From Bacteroidetes bacterium HGW-Bacteroidetes-16 (lineage in GTDB: Bacteria > Bacteroidota > Bacteroidia > Bacteroidales > F082): 64,000 nt of DNA. A program made the position numbers and the translations under genes. Position 1 is the first letter of the stretch, and each line of letters opens with the position of its first letter. The notes below the pieces were generated by a model. It worked only from the letters and a program-made list of their open reading frames with translations. It was not told the origin of the DNA and did no database searches. This document shows positions 26,158-35,436 of the stretch, one piece after another. Where the stretch lies: assembly GCA_002840975.1 (NCBI GenBank), contig PHDN01000024.1:31261-95260 (forward strand), read 5' to 3'.

Positions 26158-28290
26158 ATGAAAAACCTAAGTAAGATTTTCATTTGTAGGGTTAACCCTG
26201 GAATTGTAATGGCTTTGTTTATATTGGCCATACTATCAAGTCATTTCGTTTCAGCACAGGTTAACTACAGCGGAACGATAAATTATTCCCCGCCCAATGG
26301 CGAAGATGGTTGCCTTTACAGTATAAATGTGGCTATTACAATGACGATAATGAGCGGAAGTAATGGAATGGGTATTGACTATGATATAAAAGTTGCTTCT
26401 TTTAAAGGGCTGATTATTGACGGAACAACAATCGGCTCCTCCCAGCTACCTGCTTCCGTTGTGCATGAATACGCCAATCCTCCCGCGTTTTATTATTTAC
26501 CTGTGAAATACACGGTCAAAGGCGGCGGTGCATCAAAGGCCATGAGCTCTAGAACTTCCAATAGTTTAGATTGGTACCTGTTACTTGGTAAAAATTTCAC
26601 TATGGATGAAAAAATAGATGAACCTATAAAACAACAAGGTATTTCACTTTATAATAGCGGGAGTATAAGTATCAGTGATGTTGCAATTGATGGAGTCCTG
26701 GTTTTTAACAAATTGCCCTATGCTGAATATATGGAAAGCCAGGAAAAAAATGAAACAAAGGTAGAAACCAGCAATAATGGAACTTCTTCGAGCAATGCAG
26801 AAGATGACTTCTGGAATGATAAAAAATCATCTTCCTCATCTAACAATACAGCAACAACCAATCAACAAAATGATACAAAACAAAAGTCGCCAACTGAAGA
26901 CGAAATAAATAAAAGTGTTCAAAAGCAGACAGACGATTTCTGGAACGATAAGGCTGAAACCGACAAAAAAATTGAACAACAGTCGGCGCTGAGAATGCAA
27001 AATTATAATGATGCAGTTGCTGTACAGGATGCCAAGGATGATCTTAGAGCGACCACTTCTCTTAATGAAACCTATGCTTCGGTTGAAGCACTGATGGCTG
27101 ATTTTAATGAAAAAATGAGCCAGATCAACAACCAGGTAAGAACCCTCACGGATAACAATAATGCTGAATGGAATAGCAGGGTGGATGCAAGCTTTAACGG
27201 TTCCGACGACGCGACCATGAATGAGGGGCTGAAATTAATAGGAGGTATAGTAAATGAGATAAAAGCAGCAGATGATGAAAAATATTATAGGGAAAAATTA
27301 GAAAAAGAAAAGGAAGCAAAGTTCTTAGAAATTCAGGAAACCAAGAAACGGATGTTAACCGCAGTACGTACAGAATTGTTTACAAAATTTAAAGAAGGTT
27401 CCCTGCCTTTATCGTCAACAAAGGTTGACGCAGGTACACTTTACTATTTTGCCTATGCTTATGACCCTGACCATATGGATGCAGAAACCCCGGTTTTATA
27501 TTTGTCCAATATCTTTCCCATTGGCCGGTATGGTGATGGTACGTGGCCATTCAAGTCAACGATAGTTGGAGAAATTTCTAACCTTTCACCATACAACGAA
27601 ACATTAAACGGTTATTACCTCAGCGAAAAGGAAGCAAGTGTTATGCAACAGGGGATGGCTAACATTTTCCAAAAAACGGATGGTGCGATACAATACATAA
27701 ACTACAAAGGGAAACCAGCTCATGGCAACATTGACCAATCGGGTGATTTTTGGGGCACCGGAGATAATAAAACAAAACCGGAATTAGCCAGTAATACAGC
27801 AGATGACTTTTGGGAGACTGGCAGTAAAAAAATAAATTCCGAATCATCTGACAAAAAAGCAGATGATTTCTGGGAAACCGGAACAAAAGAAAAAACGACA
27901 GATAACAACCCTGATATATCAGAAACAGAAATAACAGAAGTGGATTATATAGGCGTAAGGGCAATTTATAAAAAAATAAACAGAGGAACAGCCGGATATG
28001 ATCTTTTTATGAATTTCAAAAACATCACTTCCTCACTTGAAGCCACTCTTACCATAAGTTCAGGCGACAATGTGATTTTTCAGTATAATCTTGGGCCAGG
28101 TGCCATTTTCCAGCGGACCATTAATTCAGTGGATATTGACGTGCAGATCACTTACCAGGCGTTCAAGGAAATAAAACCTGAGGCAGATCTCTATTATCTG
28201 ATAAAGAAAATGGTACAGGATAATGTTACAATAGATAAAAATGCACCCAAATCACACATGAGTCATGCTTGTATGTGTGTAAGAGGATAA
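26158..28290 (+). CDS. Secreted protein with five DFW motifs
   Basis: 710 residues. Long signal sequence (about 1-34, ending FVSAQ). Residues 35-195 are a beta-rich domain; 200-265 are Ser/Asn/Lys-rich and hold DDFWND (216 and 259); 265-420 are charged and probably coiled coil (EKEKEAKFLEIQETKKRM); 420-515 a globular part; 525-580 hold GDFWGTG (529), DDFWETG (549) and DDFWETG (569), exactly 20 residues apart; a beta-rich tail ends with HACMCVRG. The motif copies use different codons (GAC/GAT, TTT/TTC, GAG/GAA). No known family. The neighbours are Sel1/TPR-like secreted proteins, which could bind such linear motifs, but this is inference. Confidence 0.8.
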   Translation: MKNLSKIFICRVNPGIVMALFILAILSSHFVSAQVNYSGTINYSPPNGEDGCLYSINVAITMTIMSGSNGMGIDYDIKVASFKGLIIDGTTIGSSQLPASVVHEYANPPAFYYLPVKYTVKGGGASKAMSSRTSNSLDWYLLLGKNFTMDEKIDEPIKQQGISLYNSGSISISDVAIDGVLVFNKLPYAEYMESQEKNETKVETSNNGTSSSNAEDDFWNDKKSSSSSNNTATTNQQNDTKQKSPTEDEINKSVQKQTDDFWNDKAETDKKIEQQSALRMQNYNDAVAVQDAKDDLRATTSLNETYASVEALMADFNEKMSQINNQVRTLTDNNNAEWNSRVDASFNGSDDATMNEGLKLIGGIVNEIKAADDEKYYREKLEKEKEAKFLEIQETKKRMLTAVRTELFTKFKEGSLPLSSTKVDAGTLYYFAYAYDPDHMDAETPVLYLSNIFPIGRYGDGTWPFKSTIVGEISNLSPYNETLNGYYLSEKEASVMQQGMANIFQKTDGAIQYINYKGKPAHGNIDQSGDFWGTGDNKTKPELASNTADDFWETGSKKINSESSDKKADDFWETGTKEKTTDNNPDISETEITEVDYIGVRAIYKKINRGTAGYDLFMNFKNITSSLEATLTISSGDNVIFQYNLGPGAIFQRTINSVDIDVQITYQAFKEIKPEADLYYLIKKMVQDNVTIDKNAPKSHMSHACMCVRG

Positions 28291-28327
28291 AACTGAAATT
28301 ATGAATAATAATTTATTCGCTATTATT

Positions 28328-29590
28328 ATGAAAAAGAAAATCCTGCTATTACTTGCAACGATCAGCATTTGCGTTTCTATTTCGGCACAAAACGACCTTA
28401 AAGCTCGCATGGAATATGATGAAGCTGAAAAAGCTTTTAATGAAAACAACTCTGAAGAAGCAATAAGCCACCTGGATAAAGCACAGGAATATTTAGGCAA
28501 ATGGTCGGCTTTAATCAGTTACCTGAAAATACTTTCATTAGATAATTTGTGTGATTATAATGATTGCGAATATAGCTACAATAAATTACAGCAATCTGAA
28601 GTGAAACAATACCTCGACTTTTCGGATAAAAACGAGGAAATTGTTAACATTGATAAATTTAAAAATGTATACGAAATCGAACAGAAGCTAAAAGAAATGG
28701 AGGATAATGCCTCATATCTCAGTATGCCGGAATTAATTAATAGTGCGGATGCATTTAATGCCAAGGATTATTCAAAGGCCAATGATTGGCTTCATAAAGC
28801 AGCTGATAAAGGGAACTCTCAGGCTATGTATATAATTGGGCTTTTATACTATAATGGGGAAGGAGTTGATCAAGATTATAATGTGGCATTTATTTGGTCA
28901 AAAAAAGCTGCCGATAAAGGGGTGGCCGGGGCTATGAATACTATTGGTGCATGCTATGCCAACGGATATGGCGTTCCTGTTAACACTACCGAAGCAATAA
29001 ACTGGTATAAAAAAGCGGCCAAAAAAGGAGAAGAAAAAGCACTAGCAAATTTAGGCTATTGCTATAAAAACGGAACTGGTTTGCCAAAAAATGTCTCCGA
29101 ATCAATAATTTGGTTCACAAAAGCATGTGAAAAAGGAAATTCTGATGCTTGTTTTCAAATTGGCTTTTTATATCATGATGGTGTAGAGGTTAAACAAGAT
29201 TTTCAAGAAGCCAGAAATTGGTATAATAAATCCATTAGAATCGATAATAATCTCAATGCATTAAAAAATTTAGGCTGGATGTATGAAAATGGACAAGGAG
29301 AGCAGCAAAATATTTCTAAAGCATCTGATTGTTACAAAAAAGCAACTGAAAAGAATGATAGTAGGAGTATGTACTTACTTGGGAAAATTTATACCGAGTG
29401 GATCTTTAATGGAGTTCATGAAGCAGATGAGGCTATTAAATACTTAACAATGGCTGCGGATAGAGGTGAAATAGATGCAATGGAACTATTGGTAAATATA
29501 TATTCTCAAGGGTGGAGTAATGTGAAAAAAGACAGACATATGGCTAAAGAATGGACAACAAGAATCCAGGCAGCAAAAGCAAAACAATAA
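28328..29590 (+). CDS. Secreted Sel1-like repeat protein
   Basis: 420 residues from the ATG at 28328, whose MKKKILLLLATISICVSISA is a clear signal peptide; an ATG at 28301 would add nine residues. Residues about 22-125 are an N-terminal helical domain (DEAEKAFNENNSEEAISHLDKAQEYLGKW) shared with the next two genes. Then come seven or so Sel1 repeats (about 140-415) with AMYIIGLLYYNGEGVDQDY and NTIGACYANGYGVPVN. Sel1 repeats are scaffolds that bind other proteins. It lies 10 bases before... the next reading frame follows after 12 bases, so the genes are probably cotranscribed. Confidence 0.88.
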   Translation: MKKKILLLLATISICVSISAQNDLKARMEYDEAEKAFNENNSEEAISHLDKAQEYLGKWSALISYLKILSLDNLCDYNDCEYSYNKLQQSEVKQYLDFSDKNEEIVNIDKFKNVYEIEQKLKEMEDNASYLSMPELINSADAFNAKDYSKANDWLHKAADKGNSQAMYIIGLLYYNGEGVDQDYNVAFIWSKKAADKGVAGAMNTIGACYANGYGVPVNTTEAINWYKKAAKKGEEKALANLGYCYKNGTGLPKNVSESIIWFTKACEKGNSDACFQIGFLYHDGVEVKQDFQEARNWYNKSIRIDNNLNALKNLGWMYENGQGEQQNISKASDCYKKATEKNDSRSMYLLGKIYTEWIFNGVHEADEAIKYLTMAADRGEIDAMELLVNIYSQGWSNVKKDRHMAKEWTTRIQAAKAKQ

Positions 29591-29602
29591 ATAATAAACA
29601 CC

Positions 29603-30535
29603 ATGTATAAGAACCTAATCATGCTGTTTGCGGCGCTAATAATTTTTCAAATTTCAATTGCCCAGACTGCTATTGCCAAATTGAAATTTGAAGATGCAGA
29701 GGAAGCATTTAATAATAAAGATTATTTAGCTGCATTAGCAAAACTGGATGAGGCAGAGAAAATTTTGGGAAAGACCAATCCTCCCATGCTCTACCTGCGG
29801 ATATTAAGCCAGGATAATATGATCACTATCGACCCTTTAAAGGATTTTAAAATACTGGAAAGTGTCCGGGATAATTGTTCCTATTATTTGACTAACTATG
29901 AGAACATTGAAAACAATGATGACAAATACAGGGAGATTTATAAGATATCTGAAAGCCTGAAACAATACGCCACCACATTAAAAGATTGGGAAAACGATAA
30001 AAAACAAAAAATTGAAGAAGAACGAAAGCGAATAGCTGCAATTTCTGAGAATGAAAAAAAACAAAAAGAAAGGTTCAGAAATTATGTTTATTATAAAGGG
30101 TGGGATAGGATTATTGGAAAAACTGTAAGTGAAGCTAAACCCCTTGCTGAATGGTGGTTTAAGAGAACATATAAACCAACTCCTTATGGCCAATATTGGA
30201 TAATTAGGACCAAGTATTTTAATAATAGTCTATATGTAGGAATACGAGAAAATGATCTAAATGTAATAATAAACAAAAATGATGTAATTATTGGTTATTC
30301 TGGTTTGATAGGCCTTCTTAGGGATAATGAACAAGCTAAAAATGAAGCAGATAATCTTGTAAAACAATTAAATATCTTTTTTGGATTTGAATCCGTTATC
30401 ACACAACAAAATGGTGAGACAAAATACATTTGGGAAAGATATCAAAAAAAAATATCCATTATACTTTCCTATGACATGTTTAAAAGTGACTTGGATTATA
30501 TTGAAATTTATTCTGTTGATGAGAGCTTTAATTAA
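29603..30535 (+). CDS. Secreted protein with Sel1-type N-terminal domain and unique C-terminus
   Basis: 310 residues; signal peptide 1-20 ending SIAQ. Residues 20-125 (KLKFEDAEEAFNNKDYLAALAK, LDEAEKILGKTNPPMLYLRI) match the N-terminal domain of the preceding protein and almost exactly the start of the broken gene at 30625. A charged helix (about 130-155, KKQKIEEERKRIAAISENEK) links to a C-terminal alpha/beta domain of about 155 residues with no recognised family. It replaces the Sel1 repeats found in the neighbour, suggesting domain shuffling after duplication. Confidence 0.75.
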   Translation: MYKNLIMLFAALIIFQISIAQTAIAKLKFEDAEEAFNNKDYLAALAKLDEAEKILGKTNPPMLYLRILSQDNMITIDPLKDFKILESVRDNCSYYLTNYENIENNDDKYREIYKISESLKQYATTLKDWENDKKQKIEEERKRIAAISENEKKQKERFRNYVYYKGWDRIIGKTVSEAKPLAEWWFKRTYKPTPYGQYWIIRTKYFNNSLYVGIRENDLNVIINKNDVIIGYSGLIGLLRDNEQAKNEADNLVKQLNIFFGFESVITQQNGETKYIWERYQKKISIILSYDMFKSDLDYIEIYSVDESFN

Positions 30536-30624
30536 CATTTTTATTTTAAGAATGACATGTTTATTTACTTAATGATTGAGATTAGAAATAAAGACACGAA
30601 ACATCATAAATTAATTTTAATCAA

Positions 30625-31089
30625 ATGCATAAGTACCTAATACTGTTTTTTACCGTGCTATTGATTTTTCAAATTTCAATGGCCCAAACTGCTATTGCCA
30701 AATTAAAATTTGAAGAAGCGGAAGAAACCTTTGAGAAAAAAGATTACACAACTGTATTAACAAAACTGGATGAGGCAGAGAAAATATTGGGAAAGACGAA
30801 CCCTCCAATGCTGTATTATGTATTATAGCCCAGAGTAAAAACATCTCCCTTCATGATGATATTGATATTGAGGATATTGCAATGCTTAGAAGCAATTGCA
30901 CTTCTTATTTAAAAAACTATGAGCATATAGAAGGTATTGAAGAAAAATACAAGGAAGTTTACAAATTATTTGACTCGTATAAAGATTATGAACCCTTTGA
31001 TGATATAGTTAACGGTGCAAAAGCAGGCAATATAGAGGATATTGTAAGCTTGGGACGTGCATACAAATTGGTTTCAAATACCTGTCACT
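30625..31089 (+). pseudogene. Third Sel1-type paralogue, frameshifted and truncated by a palindromic repeat
   Basis: Starts MHKYLILFFTVLLIFQISMAQ and follows the 29603 protein closely to NPPMLYY; a one-base loss at about 30820 then shifts the frame to a stop. The +1 frame continues the homologous sequence (IIAQSKNISLHDD...YLKNYEHIEGIEEKYKEVYKLFD, GNIEDIVSLGRAYKL) into what looks like a Sel1 repeat, and then runs into the palindromic element at 31090. So it is disabled by both a frameshift and loss of its 3' end. Confidence 0.85.
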
Positions 31090-31114
31090 GGCACGCGTTT
31101 TACCAACGCGTGCC
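31090..31114. repeat. Palindromic hairpin GGCACGCGTT/AACGCGTGCC
   Basis: Perfect 10-base stem (31090-31099 with 31105-31114) and 5-base loop. It is related to the repeats at 21193 and 31220 and marks where the third Sel1-type paralogue ends. Confidence 0.85.
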
Positions 31115-31219
31115 TCTACCTGTATCAACTACCATATTCTCAAACTTTAAACAAAATATAGCCTGGTTGGTAGTATTTAACCAGCCTCAGTTTGTTGATT
31201 TGCAAATTGTTGTATTAAT

Positions 31220-31247
31220 GGCACGCGAAACATTCGCGCGCCAGAGG
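31220..31247. repeat. Palindromic repeat, copy 2 (GGCACGC...GCGCGCC)
   Basis: 28 bases, 26 identical to 21193-21220 and in the same orientation, about 10.0 kb apart. The two copies bracket the LuxR to Sel1 gene block. Confidence 0.8.
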
Positions 31248-31281
31248 TAGGGTTATGTAAGTAATGACGGAGACATCCTCG

Positions 31282-31315
31282 CTCCCGCTTTCCGATGGCC
31301 ATAGGATGGCGGGAG
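31282..31315. repeat. Hairpin CTCCCGC/GCGGGAG
   Basis: Perfect 7-base inverted repeat (31282-31288, 31309-31315) around a 20-base loop, between the repeat cluster and the ATP-grasp promoter. Could stop transcription from the left or be another repeat remnant. Confidence 0.5.
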
Positions 31316-31335
31316 ATGAGAATAAAAACCCTGAT

Positions 31336-31369
31336 TTTGGTTAAATCGTATGAAGTGTTTCTAATTTTG
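31336..31369 (+). promoter_or_regulatory. Promoter of the ATP-grasp gene
   Basis: TTTG (31336-31339) and TAATTTTG (31362-31369), spaced 22 bases, fit the Bacteroidota TTTG/TAnnTTTG promoter. The start codon is 20 bases downstream. Confidence 0.6.
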
Positions 31370-31388
31370 CAGGCTAATTTACTGAGAT

Positions 31389-32558
31389 ATGTTCATCATC
31401 GACCTGCCTTATGTTTCGGATCTGCTCAGGCAAACCCTGCTGACCAATCAATTTCCGGTATTGAAAACTCCCGATGCCGTTATGCTCTTACCCAAAGAGG
31501 GCATCCATTTTATTTCCGAAAAAAAGGCCATCGAAAAATACAAAACAGGTGAAATTCCTACCATTTATACCTCTTCCGAGAATTCCATCGGCTGGATAGC
31601 CAAAAATTTATCTTTTTCTGAACTCCCCGAAAAGGTGGAGCTTTTCAAAAACAAATTGAAATTCAGAAAGCTGGTTTCTGCACTTTATCCGGATCTTTAT
31701 TTCAGGGAAGTCGATCCTGATAAAATTGAAGATATTGAATACGGTGAGTTGCCCAGGCCATTTATCATCAAACCCAACGTTGGGTTTTTCAGTTTGGGAG
31801 TGCACCAGGTCAGCTCGCCCGAAAGTTGGGAAAAGGTTAAAATCAAGATCCGGGAAGAAGCTGAGGTGATAAAAGATACCTACCCCAAAGAGGTGGTCGA
31901 CACAGCCAAATTCATTATCGAAGAAATAATTGAAGGGGAGGAGTACACCATTGATGCTTTTTATGACAAAAAGGGTGAGCCTGTGATTTTAGGCATGATG
32001 CACCACCTTTTTTCGGGAGAGGCCGATACCAGCGACCGGCTGTACACCACTTCTTCAAAAGTACTCAGTGAAAACATGGACAGGTTCATTGATTTCCTAA
32101 GGCAACTGGGGAATTTGGTGTGCCTTAAAAATTTCCCAATCCATCTTGAAGTTCGGATTGACCACAGTGGCAGAATTATGCCCATCGAAGGAAACCCGTT
32201 GCGCTATGGAGGATGGTGCACGTCTGCCGAACTTACCCATTACGCCTTTGGGTTTAATCCTTACGAATATGTGATGCTTGACAAAAAACCGGATTGGAAT
32301 ACTATCCTCGAACATCATTCCGGAAACTCATTCAGCATCATTATCCTCAACAACAATTCGGGTATTGCGGCAGGGAAAATTGCCCGTTTCGACTATAAAA
32401 AACTTACCGGGAAGCTTGGTAAAGTGCTGGAACTGCGTAAAACAGATGTGGTCAAGTTTCACATCTTTGGATTTGTATTTGCCGAAACCACACCCGATCA
32501 CTTTGACGAGCTTGAGCAGTTGCTGCATGCTGATTTGAGGGAATTTATCATTCAATGA
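31389..32558 (+). CDS. ATP-grasp domain protein
   Basis: 389 residues. ATP-grasp features: PFIIKPNVGFFSLGV (the substrate/ATP lysine loop), IIEEIIEGEEYTIDAFYDKKG and the metal-binding HLEVRIDHSGRIMPIEGNPLRYGG near 250-285. The family joins a carboxylate to an amine or thiol via an acylphosphate; carbamoyl-phosphate-like or peptide-ligase members share this layout. N-terminal 100 residues carry no recognised domain. Isolated gene with its own promoter, outside the repeat-bounded block. Confidence 0.87.
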   Translation: MFIIDLPYVSDLLRQTLLTNQFPVLKTPDAVMLLPKEGIHFISEKKAIEKYKTGEIPTIYTSSENSIGWIAKNLSFSELPEKVELFKNKLKFRKLVSALYPDLYFREVDPDKIEDIEYGELPRPFIIKPNVGFFSLGVHQVSSPESWEKVKIKIREEAEVIKDTYPKEVVDTAKFIIEEIIEGEEYTIDAFYDKKGEPVILGMMHHLFSGEADTSDRLYTTSSKVLSENMDRFIDFLRQLGNLVCLKNFPIHLEVRIDHSGRIMPIEGNPLRYGGWCTSAELTHYAFGFNPYEYVMLDKKPDWNTILEHHSGNSFSIIILNNNSGIAAGKIARFDYKKLTGKLGKVLELRKTDVVKFHIFGFVFAETTPDHFDELEQLLHADLREFIIQ

Positions 32559-32734
32559 TCGGTCAGAGGTTTTACAGAGTCTTGCACAAATAGCATTCAC
32601 CTGTCAACCCGGGAACTTTCAGCTATGAATCGAAGCCCGTTAAACAATGCCGTAGACAAGACCGACAGTGTAACCTGAAATTTCAATCTCAGGCAAGCAA
32701 GCCTGACACACACCAAACCCATCCAATGAATCAT

Positions 32735-32764
32735 AAAAAAAGACCCCTGAAATTCAAGGGTCTT
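32735..32764 (-). terminator. Terminator of tRNA-Gln
   Basis: Inverted repeat AAGACCC/GGGTCTT on both sides of a short loop, followed on the minus strand by seven T. It ends next to the tRNA 3' end. Confidence 0.75.
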
Positions 32765-32765
32765 G

Positions 32766-32838
32766 TTGCCTGACTAGGGGTCGAACCTAGACTCTTCTGA
32801 TTCAGAGTCAGACGTGTTGCCAGTTACACCATCAGGCA
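32766..32838 (-). tRNA. tRNA-Gln (CTG anticodon)
   Basis: 73-base cloverleaf on the minus strand: acceptor TGCCTGA/TCAGGCA, anticodon stem TCTGA/TCAGA with loop CTCTGAA (CTG, plus-strand 32803-32805), T loop GTTCGACCC, discriminator A. It reads CAG codons and lies about 100 bases after glnS on the same strand. Confidence 0.95.
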
Positions 32839-32847
32839 ATAAGGGCG

Positions 32848-32855
32848 CAAAGGTA
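32848..32855 (-). promoter_or_regulatory. -7 element of tRNA-Gln
   Basis: Minus-strand TACCTTTG matches TAnnTTTG, 9 bases before the tRNA, so it can be transcribed apart from glnS. Confidence 0.55.
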
Positions 32856-32938
32856 AAATTTTTGCTCAATACCGATCAAGTTTAACAACTGATTTTTTCT
32901 GAAAAAATTTAATGTTTTTATCGACCGGAATATGAGCA

Positions 32939-34624
32939 TTATGCATTGCTCTTTGCCCAGTTATCGCGCAATCCAACGGTCCGGTTAAAGATTAAATGTC
33001 CGGGAGTGCTGCTCTTGTCGGCGCAGAAATATCCAAGGCGCTGAAACTGGAATTTGTCGCCTGCCATGGCTTTTTGCAGCCAGGGTTCCAGTTTGGCCTT
33101 TGGAATCACCCTGAGTGAATCGGGATTGATAAACTCCTTAAAATCTACTTCTTTATGTCCGGCAGGATCTTCGTCCACGAAAAGACGGTCGTACAGCCTG
33201 ACCTCGGCATCTACAGCATGTGGTGCCGACACCCAATGCAGGGTTCCTTTTACTTTGCGTTGTGAGCCTGCTTCACCGCTCTTCGATTCTGGGTCGTAGG
33301 TGCAATAGATTTCGGTAATGTGTCCGTTGTCATCCTTCTTAAAGTCTTCGCATTTGATGATGTACGCCCCTTTTAAGCGGACTTCCCGGTCAGGAGCCAG
33401 ACGAAAAAACTTCTTGGGGGCGTTTTCCATAAAATCGTCCTGTTCGATGTAGATTTCCCGGCTAAAGGGCACCTCGTGGCTGGTACTTTCGGGGTTTTCG
33501 GGATTGTCTACCAGCATCATATTTTCTGTTTTGCCTTCAGGATAGTTGGTGATGATCACCTTGAGCGGATCGAGCACGGCCATCACCCGATCGGTTATTT
33601 TATTGAGGTGTTCACGCACGTTGAATTCCAACAAACCCATGTCAATCACGTTGTCGCGTTTAGCCACACCAATGCGTTCCGAAAAATTTCGCAACGATTC
33701 AGGTGTGTAACCTCTGCGGCGCAGACCTGAGATGGTGGGCATTCGCGGGTCGTCCCATCCATTTACAAGCCCCATCTGTACCAGTTCGAGCAGTTTGCGT
33801 TTGCTCATCACCGTGTAACTCAGGTTCAGACGTGCAAATTCAATCTGTCGCGGGCGGTAACTGCTGTCGGTGATCTGATCCAGAAACCAGTCGTATAAAG
33901 GTCGGTGGATTTCAAATTCAAGCGTGCACACCGAGTGGGTGATTCCTTCGATGTAGTCGGATTGTCCGTGGGCATAATCGTACATGGGATAGATGCACCA
34001 ATCGTTTCCGGTGCGGTGGTGCTCCTGGTGCAGGATGCGGTACATAATCGGGTCGCGCATGTGCATGTTGGGTGAACTCATGTCAATTTTTGCACGGAGG
34101 ATCATTTGTCCGTTTTTGAACTCCCCGGCACGCATGCGGCGGAACAGATCCAGGCTTTCGGCTATGGGTCGGTTCCGGTAAGGACTTTCCGTTCCGGGCC
34201 GTGTAGGAACGCCCCGTTGTTGGCTGATCAATTCCTGCGGTTGTTCATCAACGTATGCTTTTCCCTGCTCTATCAGCATTTCGGCCCACTTGTAGAGTTG
34301 CTCAAAATAATCGGAAGCAAAATAAGGATTTTGATCCCAGCTAAAACCAAGCCACTCGATGTCTTCTTTAATCGAATCAACATATTCTACATCTTCCTTT
34401 TCGGGATTGGTGTCGTCGAAGCGAAGGTTGCAAAGACCATGATAATCCTGCGCCAGACCAAAGTTAAGGCAGATAGATTTGGCATGACCAATGTGCAGGT
34501 ATCCATTTGGTTCGGGCGGAAAACGAAGGTGTACTCGCCCTTCATTCTTGTTGTTCTGCAAATCTTCCTCAATGATAGATTCGATAAAATTCAATGACTT
34601 TTTTTCGTTTTCAGGAAATTCCAT
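32939..34624 (-). CDS. glnS: Glutaminyl-tRNA synthetase
   Basis: Charges tRNA-Gln with glutamine; class I synthetase in the cytoplasm. 561 residues, the usual length. HIGH-like motif [15 protein letters not shown] (36-50), KMSKS-like VMSKRKL (about 268-274), and the anticodon-binding C-terminal beta-barrel ([16 protein letters not shown]). Start ATG at 34624 with a -7 element TAAGTTTG at 34657-34664 on the minus strand. tRNA-Gln(CTG) lies directly downstream. The presence of GlnRS means this organism need not rely on the GatCAB route for Gln-tRNA. Confidence 0.97.
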   Translation of the reverse strand: MEFPENEKKSLNFIESIIEEDLQNNKNEGRVHLRFPPEPNGYLHIGHAKSICLNFGLAQDYHGLCNLRFDDTNPEKEDVEYVDSIKEDIEWLGFSWDQNPYFASDYFEQLYKWAEMLIEQGKAYVDEQPQELISQQRGVPTRPGTESPYRNRPIAESLDLFRRMRAGEFKNGQMILRAKIDMSSPNMHMRDPIMYRILHQEHHRTGNDWCIYPMYDYAHGQSDYIEGITHSVCTLEFEIHRPLYDWFLDQITDSSYRPRQIEFARLNLSYTVMSKRKLLELVQMGLVNGWDDPRMPTISGLRRRGYTPESLRNFSERIGVAKRDNVIDMGLLEFNVREHLNKITDRVMAVLDPLKVIITNYPEGKTENMMLVDNPENPESTSHEVPFSREIYIEQDDFMENAPKKFFRLAPDREVRLKGAYIIKCEDFKKDDNGHITEIYCTYDPESKSGEAGSQRKVKGTLHWVSAPHAVDAEVRLYDRLFVDEDPAGHKEVDFKEFINPDSLRVIPKAKLEPWLQKAMAGDKFQFQRLGYFCADKSSTPGHLIFNRTVGLRDNWAKSNA

Positions 34625-34656
34625 GGTTGTGATTGCTAGCGGTTGAAAAACAGCTG

Positions 34657-34664
34657 CAAACTTA
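34657..34664 (-). promoter_or_regulatory. -7 element of glnS
   Basis: Minus-strand TAAGTTTG, 33 bases upstream of the ATG; no -33 box found. Confidence 0.45.
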
Positions 34665-35038
34665 GTGAGAAAATAAATAGGAGCATCTGTAAATTGTTTG
34701 AATCACTCATTTCATGAATCTTCCTGATGGAAGAAAACGGTATGATGTGTTTGAGTGACTTTCGGATAATCCCTTTCTTCTCCAAATAATGAACACCCAT
34801 TTTGCCCAATGGAAGCTCATTTGTTAAAATTCGTTAACAGATTGCTAATCAAAAATATATAAGATGTTCGTATATGTACAGGTCTGTTTCAGTGTCGTAC
34901 AGTATGCTGGTGAGAACAGCTGGCGAATAAAAAGATGTGGTATTTAAAATTCTATATATCAACCAATAACCAACTTTGGCACAGGATTAGTAAAGTGGTT
35001 AGTGCAACCATTAATGTAAACTTAAAAAAATTAAAGTC
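34665..35038. other. Intergenic region between divergent glnS and the 35039 gene
   Basis: About 370 AT-rich bases with a small GTTAA-AATTC-GTTAA inverted stretch near 34820 and two GTACAG boxes near 34880 and 34900. No gene or clear promoter element for the 35039 gene was recognised. Confidence 0.4.
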
Positions 35039-35389
35039 ATGAAATCAAGAATTGCAACCATCCTCACCCTGTGTTTGTTTATTACAGCCACAGCTTTTGC
35101 CAGCAAACCTGTTCCAGCCTCCAAAGCCGTCAGGGCTTCGGTAGTTGATTTAGTTAAAAAGAGTTTAGATTATCCTGAATTTGCCATTAAGAACAAAACG
35201 CAATGTTGCGTGGTAGTCAGCATGGTTATCCAGGATAACGGTACGTTAAAAGTAGATGCTTCGAATAGTATTTCACCCCAAATGCAAAATTATGTGGTAA
35301 ACACCATTGAAAAAGTGCAAGATAAAAACCTGGTCAATTACGCCGGACAAAGAGTACTGATCAAGGTGAAATTTGAATTGATTTCCTAG
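35039..35389 (+). CDS. Small secreted protein, TonB C-terminal-like
   Basis: 116 residues; signal peptide 1-22 (ending TAFAS). The mature part, VDLVKKSLDYPEFAIKNKTQCCVVVSMVIQDNGTLKVDASNS..., has the strand/helix order of a TonB C-terminal-like domain and a conserved YPEFA box, but with a Cys pair instead of the usual residues. Small secreted proteins of this type recur in Bacteroidota and are uncharacterised. Strong terminator downstream. Confidence 0.72.
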   Translation: MKSRIATILTLCLFITATAFASKPVPASKAVRASVVDLVKKSLDYPEFAIKNKTQCCVVVSMVIQDNGTLKVDASNSISPQMQNYVVNTIEKVQDKNLVNYAGQRVLIKVKFELIS

Positions 35390-35436
35390 CAGGCAATCAT
35401 AACTCCACATACTTTCAGGGCTTCGGCCTGTGTTTT

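Noticed and set aside
34970-34995. Sigma-54-like TTGGCAC box before the 35039 gene
   Set aside because: The -12 GC partner is missing at the correct distance, and no regulator of that class is nearby.
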